From: Caviibacter abscessus
GTDB taxonomy: Bacteria > Fusobacteriota > Fusobacteriia > Fusobacteriales > Leptotrichiaceae
DNA length: 64,000 bases
Reading direction: 5' to 3'
NCBI RefSeq assembly: GCF_001517835.1
Contig: NZ_LOQG01000027.1
Location: 1-64,000 of the forward strand
In this document: positions 22,785 through 31,488 of the stretch, piece after piece
How the letters are laid out: each line of letters begins with the position of its first letter
Numbering within the stretch: the first letter of the stretch is position 1
Notes under the pieces: generated by a model
Database searches by the model: none
Told to the model about the DNA's origin: nothing
The model's input: the letters and a program-made list of their open reading frames with translations, nothing else
Position numbers and translations under genes: made by a program

Positions 22785-25137
22785 AATAATATAAATTTTT
22801 GGTTTTTGTGACAATTTCATCAACAGTTAATGAATCAGGATGTACTGTTCCAAGATATTGTGTTGTTACTTTAACTGGTTTAATAAATTTAGAACCAAAA
22901 GGCATAGCCTCATATGCTCCTGAAATTTTTAAACAAGAAATAGGAACATTAAGATTTTTAGAAAGCATTGCATATGTTTTTTTGAACTCTCCTAAATTTC
23001 CATTTCTTGTTCTTTCTCCTTCAGGGAAAATAAATACATTTTTACCTGATTTTAGTATAGAAGCTAAAGTTTCAATAGTTCCATTCATGTTTTCATCTAT
23101 ATTTAGTAAGACAATATTTGAGTTTTTAGCAACCCAACGAAGAAATTTATTATTGAAATACCAGTCTATTCCTAAAAAATACGTGTTATTTTCAACCATA
23201 TTCATAAGTGCAAATGCATCAATAAAACTTTCATGATTTGCTATATATATTTTTACGCCTTTTTCATCTACTTTATTTTTTATTTTTAATCTGAAATAAA
23301 TTTTACAAAGTATATATGAAATAAATTTAGCAATAGGAACTAAAAAACCGCTTATATATTCTTTTACTGGTGCGTTTTTAATAGTATTTTCTATTGATGT
23401 ATTTGTTTTATTATACCCTTTTGAATTATCTTTTACGTATGTTGCAATTTCTTCAAGGGTATTACCTTTTGACTTAACTCCAAAGCTTTTTTCAATAAAA
23501 GTTTTAAGTTCTATCAAATCAAGAGAATCTAAACCGTAATCAAGTTCTAAACTGAAATTAGGTTTAACATAAAATCCTTTTGCTTCATAAATATATTTAT
23601 TTATTTCATCGTATTCTTTAAAATATGAAATATTTTCTTTAATTTCTATATCAGAATTATCTTTACTATAAATATCTTTTAAAACAAATCTTCTTAACTT
23701 ACCTATACGTGTTCTTGGAAGTTCGGTTGTTTGTGTCTTAACATCTAAAATTCTTAGATGAGGTTTACATTCGTTGTTATATTTTTCAATAATTTTTTTT
23801 ATGTATGGTAGAGATTTATCACTTACAGCAACAGCACAAAGTTTGTTGTTATAAGCTAAAACAGCGATTTCTTTAATTGTACCGTCATTAATTCTCATTA
23901 TTTTTTGTTCTATATCTTCAGGGTCAATATTTTTACCATTTGATAAAACTATCATTGCATTAGCACGCCCTACAATTTTTATATACCCATTTTCATCAAG
24001 TTCTACTAAATCACCAGTTTTAAACCAACCATCTTCAGTAAAAGCTTCTTTTGTTTTTTCAGGATTGTTATAATATCCTTTTGTAACCATAGGTCCTTTT
24101 ACTAATAATTCATTATCTCTAATTGTAATGCTTGTATTTTTTATTCCTTTACCAACAGTTCCATGTTTACAGTGATCATTTATAGATGCTGCAAAAAGTG
24201 CTGTTGTTTCTGTAAGACCATATCCTTCAAAAAACATAAATCCTAAAGTTGTAAAAAAATCCATCATTTTAACATCAGCTTTTGCTCCACCGCATGCTAA
24301 GGTTTTTACATTACCTAAAGTATTGTGTACTTTTTTGAAAACTAGTTTTGCTAACTTTTTAGAACCTATTAATTTAACTATATTGAATAAAGTCTTTGTT
24401 ATTATATTTCCAAAAATTTTATTTTTTATTGAATTATAGAATAATTCGTAAACTCTTGGAACTAAAACTAATATATCAATTCCATGTTTGCAAGCTTTTA
24501 ATATATCATCACCGGTTAATTTATCAACAAGTATAACTGTACCTTCAACTTGATTATTTAAGAAAAATATCATAGTTGTCATAAGAGGAAGTATGTGATG
24601 AAACGGTAAAACAGCTATAGTTTTTGGACTGTTTGGAACAACTTTTAAATCTATTATAGAATCAATTTCACCTAGTAAATTATTTGCAGTAAGCATAACT
24701 CCTTTTGGATTTCCTGTTGTTCCTGAAGTATACATTATTATTGCTAAATCATCTCCATTTGGAGTATTTGTTTTTGTTTCTTGACTACTTTCATCTAATT
24801 TTATTTCATCTATATTTACTGTATAATTTTCAACATTATTTTTTGTTTTATTTGAAACTATTATTTTATCTGTTTTTAAGTCATTCATAAAAAAGTCTAT
24901 TTCATCTTTTGTGCTTAAATAATCCACAGGAACAGCGATAGCTCCTCTATTCCATATGGCATATAAAGAATATATCCATTCAACTCTGTTTTCAGAACAA
25001 ATTAAAACAAAATCTCCTTTTTTTACGTCGCTTAAATATTTATCAGAAAATGAATTTATGTGTTTAATAAGCGTAGCATATGTTATTTTGTTTGAATTTG
25101 AATCTATTAACGCAGTTAAATTAGAATATTTTAACAT
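22783..25137 (-). CDS. Fused acyl-AMP ligase, acyl carrier domain and PlsC acyltransferase
   Basis: 784 residues with three modules. 1) AMP-forming ligase, residues 1 to about 500: YTSGTTGNPKGVML, GYGLTETT, WFKTGDL and the catalytic PRTRIGKLRR lysine. 2) Acyl carrier domain, about 515-585, with phosphopantetheine serine in YGLDSLDLIEL. 3) PlsC/LPLAT acyltransferase, about 610-784: NHESFIDAF (NHx4D) and FPEGERTRNG. It probably activates a fatty acid, loads it on its own carrier and transfers it to a lysophospholipid, as the Aas enzyme does with a separate ACP. It is monocistronic, with terminators on both sides. The exact acceptor is unknown. Confidence 0.85.
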   Translation of the reverse strand: MLKYSNLTALIDSNSNKITYATLIKHINSFSDKYLSDVKKGDFVLICSENRVEWIYSLYAIWNRGAIAVPVDYLSTKDEIDFFMNDLKTDKIIVSNKTKNNVENYTVNIDEIKLDESSQETKTNTPNGDDLAIIMYTSGTTGNPKGVMLTANNLLGEIDSIIDLKVVPNSPKTIAVLPFHHILPLMTTMIFFLNNQVEGTVILVDKLTGDDILKACKHGIDILVLVPRVYELFYNSIKNKIFGNIITKTLFNIVKLIGSKKLAKLVFKKVHNTLGNVKTLACGGAKADVKMMDFFTTLGFMFFEGYGLTETTALFAASINDHCKHGTVGKGIKNTSITIRDNELLVKGPMVTKGYYNNPEKTKEAFTEDGWFKTGDLVELDENGYIKIVGRANAMIVLSNGKNIDPEDIEQKIMRINDGTIKEIAVLAYNNKLCAVAVSDKSLPYIKKIIEKYNNECKPHLRILDVKTQTTELPRTRIGKLRRFVLKDIYSKDNSDIEIKENISYFKEYDEINKYIYEAKGFYVKPNFSLELDYGLDSLDLIELKTFIEKSFGVKSKGNTLEEIATYVKDNSKGYNKTNTSIENTIKNAPVKEYISGFLVPIAKFISYILCKIYFRLKIKNKVDEKGVKIYIANHESFIDAFALMNMVENNTYFLGIDWYFNNKFLRWVAKNSNIVLLNIDENMNGTIETLASILKSGKNVFIFPEGERTRNGNLGEFKKTYAMLSKNLNVPISCLKISGAYEAMPFGSKFIKPVKVTTQYLGTVHPDSLTVDEIVTKTKNLYY

Positions 25138-25221
25138 ATCATCACCTCAAAATTATTATACACTTATTTTTGTTTATTGTCCATATTTTTAATGAAATAA
25201 ACTAAAATAAGTTGAAAAACA

Positions 25222-25246
25222 AAATAGCTCATTTTGGGAGCTATTT
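25222..25246. terminator. Terminator after sppA
   Basis: AAATAGCTC (25222-25230) pairs with GAGCTATTT (25238-25246), with T or A runs on both sides. It closes the HAD-sppA operon on the minus strand. Confidence 0.8.
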
Positions 25247-25252
25247 TTAAAT

Positions 25253-27010
25253 TTAATATTTAGGATTTTCAATACCAAATACAAAATAAAGTGGTTTCAT
25301 TGCATTATCGTTAAAGAATAGTAGATCAAAATATTCTTTTCCTAAATTTAATGGATTTTGACTAAATACATATTTTTTAGTTTGATCAAATAATTTTTGT
25401 ATGTCCATTGAAGAATTGATTTCTGTAACAGAATAATTTCTTATACCATAATCTTTAGTTATTGCATTTATAGTATCTTTTATACCACCAATATTATCAA
25501 CTAAGCCAATATTGATTGCTTCATTACCTAGCCATATTCTACCACCTGCTATAGGTTCTAATTGCTCTTCTTTAAGTTTTCTTCCTTCTTTAACACGCAT
25601 TTTAAATTCTTCGTAAACATTTAATGATGTGTTATATATATGTTCTTTATCTTCTTTTGTAAGTGTGTAATATGGATCAAATATTCCTGCAAATTTTCCA
25701 TTTGATACAACCTGAGAAGAAATTTTTAATTTGTTTAATGTATTTGCAAATTTAGGAATTATACTAACAACTCCTATAGAACCTGTTATTGTTGCTTTAT
25801 CTGCAAAAATTTTATCTCCTACACTTGAAATATAGTAACCTCCTGAAGCAGCAGTATCTCCCATTGATATATAAATAGGAATTTTAAGTGTTTGTTTGAA
25901 TTTTTTTAGTTGTTGATAAATTAATTCAGATTCAAGAGCTGAACCTCCTGGAGAATTTATACGAAGTATAACTCCCTTAAGATTAGGTAATTTTTTTGCC
26001 TCATCTAATTTTTCTTTAACAATTTGTTCTGAAATATAGAAAGTATTAATTCTGCTGTTAGTAGGTGTTATTATCCCTTCAAGAGGAATAACGGCTATAG
26101 TATTTTTATTAGTAGATTGTGATTTTGAGTTTTCTTGTGCAAGTATATTACTAAAATATTCTGTTTTATCTTTTTTTATACCATTATCAACAAGAAAATT
26201 ATCCCAGTTTTTTATATCATCAATTAAAGATAAATCACGAGCTTTAAACGGATTAATATTTGCATATTTACCATCTAAAATATTTTGTCTTAATATAAAT
26301 CTGTTTAGTTTTCTATTTTCAGCTATAGTATTTGCAAATTCGATTAGTCTGTTTTCATAAATTCTGGTAACATCACTTCTATGTTCTTTTGACATTTTGT
26401 TTAAATAAAGATTTTCTCCGGCAGATTTATGAGAACCAACATGTATTGACTCAACTTTAACTCCGAATTTATCAAGTAAGTTTTTGTAATAAAGAGTATT
26501 TGCATAATAGCCTGTTATATCAAGTGAAGCACTATATGTGTTAGGCATAATTATTTTATCTGCTATGCTTGCTAATTTATATGCCTTTGCATTTATATCT
26601 ATACCGTAAGCATATATTTTTTTATTTGATTTTTTTAAATCTTTAAAAACAGAAATTAATTCTTCAATTTGAGATGCATTTGCATCTATTTCATCAAGTT
26701 GAAGTATTATATCTTTAACATTATCATTAAGTCTTATTTTTTCTAATTCATTTATAACTTGTATAAACGAAGAATCTTTTTGATCAAATGAAAATTGATT
26801 ATTAAATTTATCTTCATTTACATTTTTTAAATTAAATATTAAGTGTGTGTAATTTTTGTTTACAGTTATGTCTGGTGAAAATATATTTTTTATACCTGCA
26901 ATTATTAAAAAAACTAAAAACAAAAAGAAAATAAATCCTATTGAAATCGAATAGAAAATCTTAATATTAAAAAATATAAAAGATTTTAATGTGTTTATAA
27001 TTTTTTTCAT
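25253..27010 (-). CDS. sppA: Signal peptide peptidase SppA, 67K type
   Basis: 585-residue membrane-anchored Ser/Lys protease that degrades released signal peptides. An N-terminal membrane helix is at about 20-42. The N-terminal S49 half carries the Lys dyad residue (VGSHKSAGENL, about residue 200). The C-terminal S49 half carries the Ser nucleophile (MGDTAASGGYYIS, about 395) and TGSIGVV. The length is that of the double-domain E. coli type, not the short SppA of Bacillus. It overlaps mnmA by 4 bases and ends the operon. Confidence 0.95.
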   Translation of the reverse strand: MKKIINTLKSFIFFNIKIFYSISIGFIFFLFLVFLIIAGIKNIFSPDITVNKNYTHLIFNLKNVNEDKFNNQFSFDQKDSSFIQVINELEKIRLNDNVKDIILQLDEIDANASQIEELISVFKDLKKSNKKIYAYGIDINAKAYKLASIADKIIMPNTYSASLDITGYYANTLYYKNLLDKFGVKVESIHVGSHKSAGENLYLNKMSKEHRSDVTRIYENRLIEFANTIAENRKLNRFILRQNILDGKYANINPFKARDLSLIDDIKNWDNFLVDNGIKKDKTEYFSNILAQENSKSQSTNKNTIAVIPLEGIITPTNSRINTFYISEQIVKEKLDEAKKLPNLKGVILRINSPGGSALESELIYQQLKKFKQTLKIPIYISMGDTAASGGYYISSVGDKIFADKATITGSIGVVSIIPKFANTLNKLKISSQVVSNGKFAGIFDPYYTLTKEDKEHIYNTSLNVYEEFKMRVKEGRKLKEEQLEPIAGGRIWLGNEAINIGLVDNIGGIKDTINAITKDYGIRNYSVTEINSSMDIQKLFDQTKKYVFSQNPLNLGKEYFDLLFFNDNAMKPLYFVFGIENPKY

Positions 27011-28044
27011 TTTATTTCTCCTCCTCCAATTAATTCATTGTTAAAATAAAAAACTATATGTTGCCCTTTTGCATTTTGTGCATTTTTTTCGTTATATTTA
27101 AAAAATAGTTTATTATCAGTTATAAATAGTTTACCGCTTAGTCCTCTTGAAGAAAATCTGGGTCTTGCAATTAATTCTTTTTCTAAAAAGTCTTCCAATT
27201 TCTTATGAAAAATGTAGTTAAATATTTCTATGGTATCAATTAATAAATTTTCAAATGAACCAACTGTTATTGTATTTGTTTTGTTGTCAATGTTTGTTAT
27301 AAATAAAGGGTGCGGACTTTTAATTCCAAGATGTCGTCTTTGCCCTAAAGTATATAGTGCGTATCCTTTGTGTTTCCCTATAATTTTACCAGTACTATCT
27401 ATAAAATTTCCTTCTTTTAAATCAAGGTGTGTACTTAAATATTTTTCATATCCATCTGGTGCAAAGCAAATTCCTTGGCTATCTTTTTTATCATGTGTTA
27501 CTATATTATTTTCTTTTGCTATTTGTCTAACTATTAATTTATTAATATTTCCAAGTGGAAATAATATCATATCAAGATCTTTTTTTGAAATTCTGTATAA
27601 CATATATGTTTGGTCTTTTATGCTTTCTGAAAAAAACATAAAGCCATCTTCGCTTTTTACTGCATAATGTCCTGTTGCAATATAATCAAAATTTAATTTT
27701 TTAGCAAGATTTATTAAAGCACTAATTTTTACTTTTTCATTACATATTACACATGGATTAGGAGTATAGCCTTTTTTATATTCTTTTAAAAATTCCGTTA
27801 TGACCTCTTTTGTAAATTCTTTTTCAACGTTAATAACATAATGTGGTACTCCAAGTGAAAAGCAAACTATTCTTGCATCATTAATATCATCTAAAGAACA
27901 GCAGGTTTTATTTTTGCTGTTTATAACATCATCTGAAAGATGTTTTAAACTAACTCCAACAACCTCATATCCTTCATTTTTAAGCAACAATGCAGCAACT
28001 GAACTGTCAATACCTCCACTCATTCCAACTATGACTTTTTTCAT
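27007..28044 (-). CDS. mnmA: tRNA-specific 2-thiouridylase MnmA
   Basis: 345-residue enzyme that thiolates wobble U34 of tRNA Lys, Glu and Gln. PP-loop GMSGGIDSSVAALLL at the N-terminus, catalytic cysteines in NPCVICNEKVK (about 98) and SQGICFAP (about 195), and TLGQRRHLGI. Its targets tRNA-Lys(TTT) and tRNA-Glu(TTC) are in the array at 5.2-5.6 kb, and MnmE, which modifies the same base, is at 7.6 kb. It overlaps lrgB by one base. Confidence 0.96.
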   Translation of the reverse strand: MKKVIVGMSGGIDSSVAALLLKNEGYEVVGVSLKHLSDDVINSKNKTCCSLDDINDARIVCFSLGVPHYVINVEKEFTKEVITEFLKEYKKGYTPNPCVICNEKVKISALINLAKKLNFDYIATGHYAVKSEDGFMFFSESIKDQTYMLYRISKKDLDMILFPLGNINKLIVRQIAKENNIVTHDKKDSQGICFAPDGYEKYLSTHLDLKEGNFIDSTGKIIGKHKGYALYTLGQRRHLGIKSPHPLFITNIDNKTNTITVGSFENLLIDTIEIFNYIFHKKLEDFLEKELIARPRFSSRGLSGKLFITDNKLFFKYNEKNAQNAKGQHIVFYFNNELIGGGEIK

Positions 28045-28748
28045 TATATAAACCTAATGACAAAAGGGATTATAAAAATAATGAAAATACCTGTTATTCC
28101 AACTGCAAGACCTGCCATAGCACCTGATACCGTATTCATTTCAATAGCTTTACTTGTTCCTACTGCGTGAGAAGCTGAACCTAATCCAATTCCCATGGCT
28201 ATATGATCTTTAATATTTAATTTTTCAAATATGAATGGACCTACAACAGCTCCTGTAATACCTGTAACCATTACGACAACTACGGTTATTGATGCTATAC
28301 CTCCTAAGTTTTCAGAAACTCCAACAGCAATTGCTGTTGTTACTGATTTTGGAAGCATAGAAAAAACTATTTCTGGCTTATATTTTAACAGCTTAGCAAC
28401 AACTGCAATTATTATACAATTTATTACATTTCCTATTAATATACCTGAAATTATTGAAATATAATGTTTTTTTAGTAAGTGAAAGTTTTTATGTAAAGGT
28501 ATTGCAAGAGAAACTGTTGCCGGAACAATTAGAGCATTTAATATTGAACCGCCAATATAGTATTTTTCATATGAGATATTAGCAATTTTTAATATTATAA
28601 TTATGAATATAATAGATAAAAGTATTGGATTAAATAGAGGAAATTTTATTTTAGCACAAATTTTACTGCAAATAGCAAAAACAATTATTGTAAGTAAAAT
28701 TCCAAATAAGTACATATCAAATAAATGTCCAAATAAATTATTTAACAT
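28044..28748 (-). CDS. lrgB: LrgB/CidB-family membrane protein
   Basis: 234-residue polytopic protein of the LrgB family: KSVTTAIAVGVSENLGGIASITVVVVMVTGITGA and GSASHAVGTSKAIEMN are strongly conserved. LrgAB proteins modulate murein hydrolase activity in staphylococci, and in other organisms take part in pyruvate or glycolate transport. ATG 28748 is preferred: GGAAAGGA lies 7 bases upstream within the lrgA end, and the reading frame overlaps lrgA by 11 bases. A TTG at 28772 is weaker. Confidence 0.9.
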   Translation of the reverse strand: MLNNLFGHLFDMYLFGILLTIIVFAICSKICAKIKFPLFNPILLSIIFIIIILKIANISYEKYYIGGSILNALIVPATVSLAIPLHKNFHLLKKHYISIISGILIGNVINCIIIAVVAKLLKYKPEIVFSMLPKSVTTAIAVGVSENLGGIASITVVVVMVTGITGAVVGPFIFEKLNIKDHIAMGIGLGSASHAVGTSKAIEMNTVSGAMAGLAVGITGIFIIFIIPFVIRFI

Positions 28749-29112
28749 CTTTGTTATCCTTTCCTTTTTCAAAATATTTTTTTATAATTTCTACTGTTTT
28801 CGCTATAATTATTAGTGAAATTATTGTAGTAACTATTGTTAATACGAAAAAAGAAATCCAAATTTCTTTTATTAATCCAAATTTTGTCATTATTCCAACA
28901 CCTGCTGGAACAAATAGAATACCTAGATTTGCAATTAAAAAACTTCCAACATTTTCTATTTTTTTTAAATTAACTATTTTTGTTTCTAATGCTATAAATA
29001 ATAAAAACATTCCAATTACACTACCTGGTATAGGTAATGGAATAAATGGAGAAAGCCCTTCTCCTAAAAATGAAAATATTAATATGTACATTAATTCTTT
29101 ATAAAACTCCAT
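28738..29112 (-). CDS. lrgA: LrgA/CidA holin-like membrane protein
   Basis: 124 residues with four hydrophobic helices and the LrgA signature (LGEGLSPFIPLPIPGSVIGMFLLF, FLIANLGILFVPAGVGIM). It is the partner of LrgB immediately downstream. The LytSR-type two-component system that often controls lrgAB is absent, but a stand-alone receiver-domain gene lies 1 base upstream. Confidence 0.92.
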   Translation of the reverse strand: MEFYKELMYILIFSFLGEGLSPFIPLPIPGSVIGMFLLFIALETKIVNLKKIENVGSFLIANLGILFVPAGVGIMTKFGLIKEIWISFFVLTIVTTIISLIIIAKTVEIIKKYFEKGKDNKDVK

Positions 29113-29113
29113 T

Positions 29114-29482
29114 TTATTTATCTCCTACTAGTATATCGCTTATTGCACTGATAAATTCATTTTTTGTAAATGGTTTACATATACAAGCTTTTGCTCCTGC
29201 TTCAAGACCTTCAGCTATATAAATATCTAAAAACATCATTGAACTACATATAAGTATTTTTGCTTGTTTATCATAATCTAATATTTGAGATATTGCTCCA
29301 AAACCATCAAGTCTTGGCATATTAATATCCATGGTAGTTATATCGGGTTTATACTTTTTGTAAAGTTCAACAGCCTGTATACCATCTTTTGCTTCTATAA
29401 CGTTAAAGTTATATTCTTCTAATATGTTTTTTATATTTTGTCTAAAATATGAACTGTCATCAACAACTAAAGCTATTTTCAT
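29114..29482 (-). CDS. Stand-alone response-regulator receiver (CheY-like)
   Basis: 122 residues, receiver domain only. The acidic pocket is D8/D9 (VVDDSS), the phospho-acceptor D52 (TTMDINMP), S81 and K103 (CICKPF), all present, so it should be phosphorylatable. There is no output domain and no histidine kinase nearby. It overlaps the HAD gene by 4 bases and lies 1 base before lrgA, so it is embedded in the operon. What it controls cannot be told from sequence. Confidence 0.88.
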   Translation of the reverse strand: MKIALVVDDSSYFRQNIKNILEEYNFNVIEAKDGIQAVELYKKYKPDITTMDINMPRLDGFGAISQILDYDKQAKILICSSMMFLDIYIAEGLEAGAKACICKPFTKNEFISAISDILVGDK

Positions 29483-30288
29483 AAATTAAACACCTCAATT
29501 ATTTTTCTTGCAACAGCATCTGTGTCACTATCTTCTATTATTTCATGGTTAGGTAACATTTCTTTTAATTCAGTTAGAGCATTACCCATAATATACCCTT
29601 TTTTTGTCATTGTTAGCATTTCAATATCATTTAATCCATCACCAAAAGAAATTGCTTCATCAAGGCTTATACCATATTTTTCTAAAAGAAATTTAGCTGC
29701 ATTACCTTTTGTTGCATTTTTATCATATATTTCAAGTGAGTTTTTACTTACAAATGCAATATTTGCATATTCTCCTATATCTTTTCTTAAAACTTCACGA
29801 ATTTTAAGCAAATGTTCATATTCTCCTATGAAATATATTTTATTGTATTTATATTTTTTGAATTCTTCAATTTCAATTTGAGTTGGTCTGTACTTTTTAT
29901 CAAGTCTTTTTGTTAAATAAAAATTTTTGTATAGGTCATCAACAACAAACCAATTTGTACCTGAATAACCATTTATAAATATTTCCGAGCCATATTTTTT
30001 ATAATCAAAATCAACTAAATATTTGCTTATCTCATCTTTTAAAAATATAGAAAGTAATTCATTATTGTTTTCATCAATAACTCTTGAACCATTTGTTGTA
30101 ATCAAAGGCAGTTTATGTTTAAATTGATCTGCAATTGCTCTTGCTCCTTTTTGTATTCTTCCTGTTGCAACGAAAACTTTAATTCCTTTATCAAGTAATT
30201 TGTCAATAGTATCTTTTGTAAATTCTGTAAGTAAATGATCTTTATTAAGTAAAGTACCGTCAAGATCTGTTATTACCGCTCGAAACAT
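29479..30288 (-). CDS. HAD-superfamily (Cof-type) sugar phosphatase
   Basis: 269 residues: motif I TDLDGTLLNKD at the N-terminus (nucleophile Asp8), a C2 cap, K at about 205 (NATKGNAAKFLL) and motif III FGDGLNDIEML. Typical Cof/YbjI-type phosphatase acting on small sugar phosphates or cofactors. The substrate is not predictable. First gene of the minus-strand operon running to sppA. It is preceded by a TATAAT-bearing region. Confidence 0.88.
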   Translation of the reverse strand: MFRAVITDLDGTLLNKDHLLTEFTKDTIDKLLDKGIKVFVATGRIQKGARAIADQFKHKLPLITTNGSRVIDENNNELLSIFLKDEISKYLVDFDYKKYGSEIFINGYSGTNWFVVDDLYKNFYLTKRLDKKYRPTQIEIEEFKKYKYNKIYFIGEYEHLLKIREVLRKDIGEYANIAFVSKNSLEIYDKNATKGNAAKFLLEKYGISLDEAISFGDGLNDIEMLTMTKKGYIMGNALTELKEMLPNHEIIEDSDTDAVARKIIEVFNL

Positions 30289-30356
30289 TTTATCACTCCA
30301 TTTTAATATTATATAATATTATATCACAGCTTTATGATTTGTTGAAATAAAAATTA

Positions 30357-30417
30357 TCGTTGCACTTTGCAACGAGAAATGCAACGAAAAATTTTTCGTT
30401 GTATTTTTTTGTGCAAC
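30357..30417. repeat. Cluster of inverted TTGCAACGA repeats
   Basis: Two adjacent hairpins: TCGTTGCA (30357-30364) with TGCAACGA (30368-30375), and the near-perfect palindrome TGCAACGAAAAA/TTTTTCGTTGTA (30380-30403). A third TGCAAC copy follows at 30412-30417. It lies in the gap upstream of the HAD operon. The rest of the 199-base gap is AT-rich, with a likely TATAAT promoter close to the HAD start. Confidence 0.7.
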
Positions 30418-30443
30418 AAATTATATTTTATTTAAAGCAAATA

Positions 30444-30481
30444 ATAAAAAAAAACAGAGGTATTTTTAATTAACTCTGTTT
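30444..30481 (-). terminator. Terminator of the DUF898 gene
   Basis: On the minus strand, AAACAGAG and CTCTGTTT pair over a 14-base loop, followed by a run of T. Confidence 0.75.
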
Positions 30482-30487
30482 AAAACT

Positions 30488-30799
30488 TTACCCTATTTTT
30501 TTGTGTGTATTTTTTGCGATCCATTGTTTTAATTTAACATTTGCCCATAAACTATATATTCCAAGTGTAATAAGGGTTAAAATTCCCCATACGATTAGTT
30601 TAACCAAAAGATCAATTCCTTTACCTTCAAATGTATATCTTTCACCATCTATTACAGTATGTTCGACAATCCATTTATAATATGCACATAAAATAAAAGC
30701 TGTTCCTAAAGAAAAAGTAAAAATAGTAACAAGTACTATAAGTAACTGATATGCAAAATTTTCCAAAACCGGACCATCAAAGTATGACTTATTATCCAA
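30488..30799 (-). CDS. DUF898 (YjgN-like) membrane protein, short form
   Basis: About 103 residues with two to three hydrophobic helices. The C-terminal pattern LIVWGILTLITLGIYSLWANVKLKQWIAKNT is typical of DUF898. A full AGGAGG lies between the upstream ATG (30817) and a TTG at 30799, so the ribosome site falls inside the longer reading frame, and translation most likely begins at TTG 30799. The role is unknown. Lipoprotein gene 30849-31307 lies 50 bases upstream in the same direction. Confidence 0.7.
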   Translation of the reverse strand: MDNKSYFDGPVLENFAYQLLIVLVTIFTFSLGTAFILCAYYKWIVEHTVIDGERYTFEGKGIDLLVKLIVWGILTLITLGIYSLWANVKLKQWIAKNTHKKIG

Positions 30800-30848
30800 A
30801 GAGACACCTCCTAACATAAAAAATAAAAATATTTATATTAAATATTAT

Positions 30849-31307
30849 TTACCTTTCTATTATATTATCTATAATAAAGCTATATCCTAAAACTTCTCCT
30901 ACATCTTTAACTGTGCCTTGTAATGTTATTTTTTCTCCAATTTCCATATTAGCTATTTTATTTCGTTGCGTCTCATCTGATAAATAACACTGTACAAAAT
31001 TCAAATTATATATATTATTATTTGGACTTAAAGAGATATATTGTCCGTCACTATCAATAACTGTAATTACTCCTGTGATTTCCAAATCTTTATTTTTGTA
31101 TTTTTTACTTGCTTTTAAAGCGTTCTTTTTTAAATCTTTGATTAGTTCACTAACTGAATATGAATAGTATATTTTCTCTTTTCTTCTTTCTGTAATGTAA
31201 TTTTGTGTACTTTCTTTTTTATCATCAGCTTCATGTTCACAACTTATAAACAAAAAAGAAAATAAAAAAATAGAGAAATAACTCATGATTGTTTTAATTC
31301 TAAACAT
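30849..31307 (-). CDS. Lipoprotein with an OB-fold (tRNA_anti-like) domain
   Basis: 152 residues: an N-terminal signal peptide with lipobox FLFISC (Cys23), a Lys/Glu-rich linker, then a five-strand OB-like domain (KNKDLEITGVITVIDSDGQYISLS, MEIGEKITLQGTVKDVGEVLGYSFIIDNIIE) resembling tRNA_anti-like/OB lipoproteins. It is probably attached to the outer or inner membrane. The start is supported by AGGAG 10 bases upstream. Its promoter contains a (TA)9 repeat in the spacer, so expression may be switchable. Ligand unknown. Confidence 0.75.
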   Translation of the reverse strand: MFRIKTIMSYFSIFLFSFLFISCEHEADDKKESTQNYITERRKEKIYYSYSVSELIKDLKKNALKASKKYKNKDLEITGVITVIDSDGQYISLSPNNNIYNLNFVQCYLSDETQRNKIANMEIGEKITLQGTVKDVGEVLGYSFIIDNIIER

Positions 31308-31339
31308 ATATAACTCACTCCTAAAAAAATATTACATAA

Positions 31340-31366
31340 ATTATATATATATATATATATTGTCAA
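31340..31366 (-). promoter_or_regulatory. Promoter with a (TA)9 spacer (predicted phase-variable)
   Basis: On the minus strand, TTGACA (31366-31361) and TATAAT (31345-31340) are both perfect, but the spacer is 15 bases and consists entirely of the TA repeat. One more TA unit would give the ideal 17. The promoter is 33 bases before the lipoprotein ATG, the right place. The arrangement resembles the (TA)n hif promoters of Haemophilus influenzae. Confidence 0.75.
31342..31359. repeat. (TA)9 dinucleotide repeat
   Basis: Nine TA units bounded by TT on one side and AT/T on the other, forming the spacer (and part of the -10 box) of the lipoprotein promoter. Confidence 0.95.
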
Positions 31367-31488
31367 CATAATATTTTGTTTAATTTATTATATTTATTTC
31401 TAAAGTTAAAAAACTCCATATGGAAATTTAATGGTCTATTATTTTATAAAATGATATAATGAATATAACTTTATTAGGAGAATTAATT

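Noticed and set aside
30357-30417. CRISPR-like repeat array
   Set aside because: Repeats are too short, alternate in orientation and have no regular spacers; no cas genes are near.
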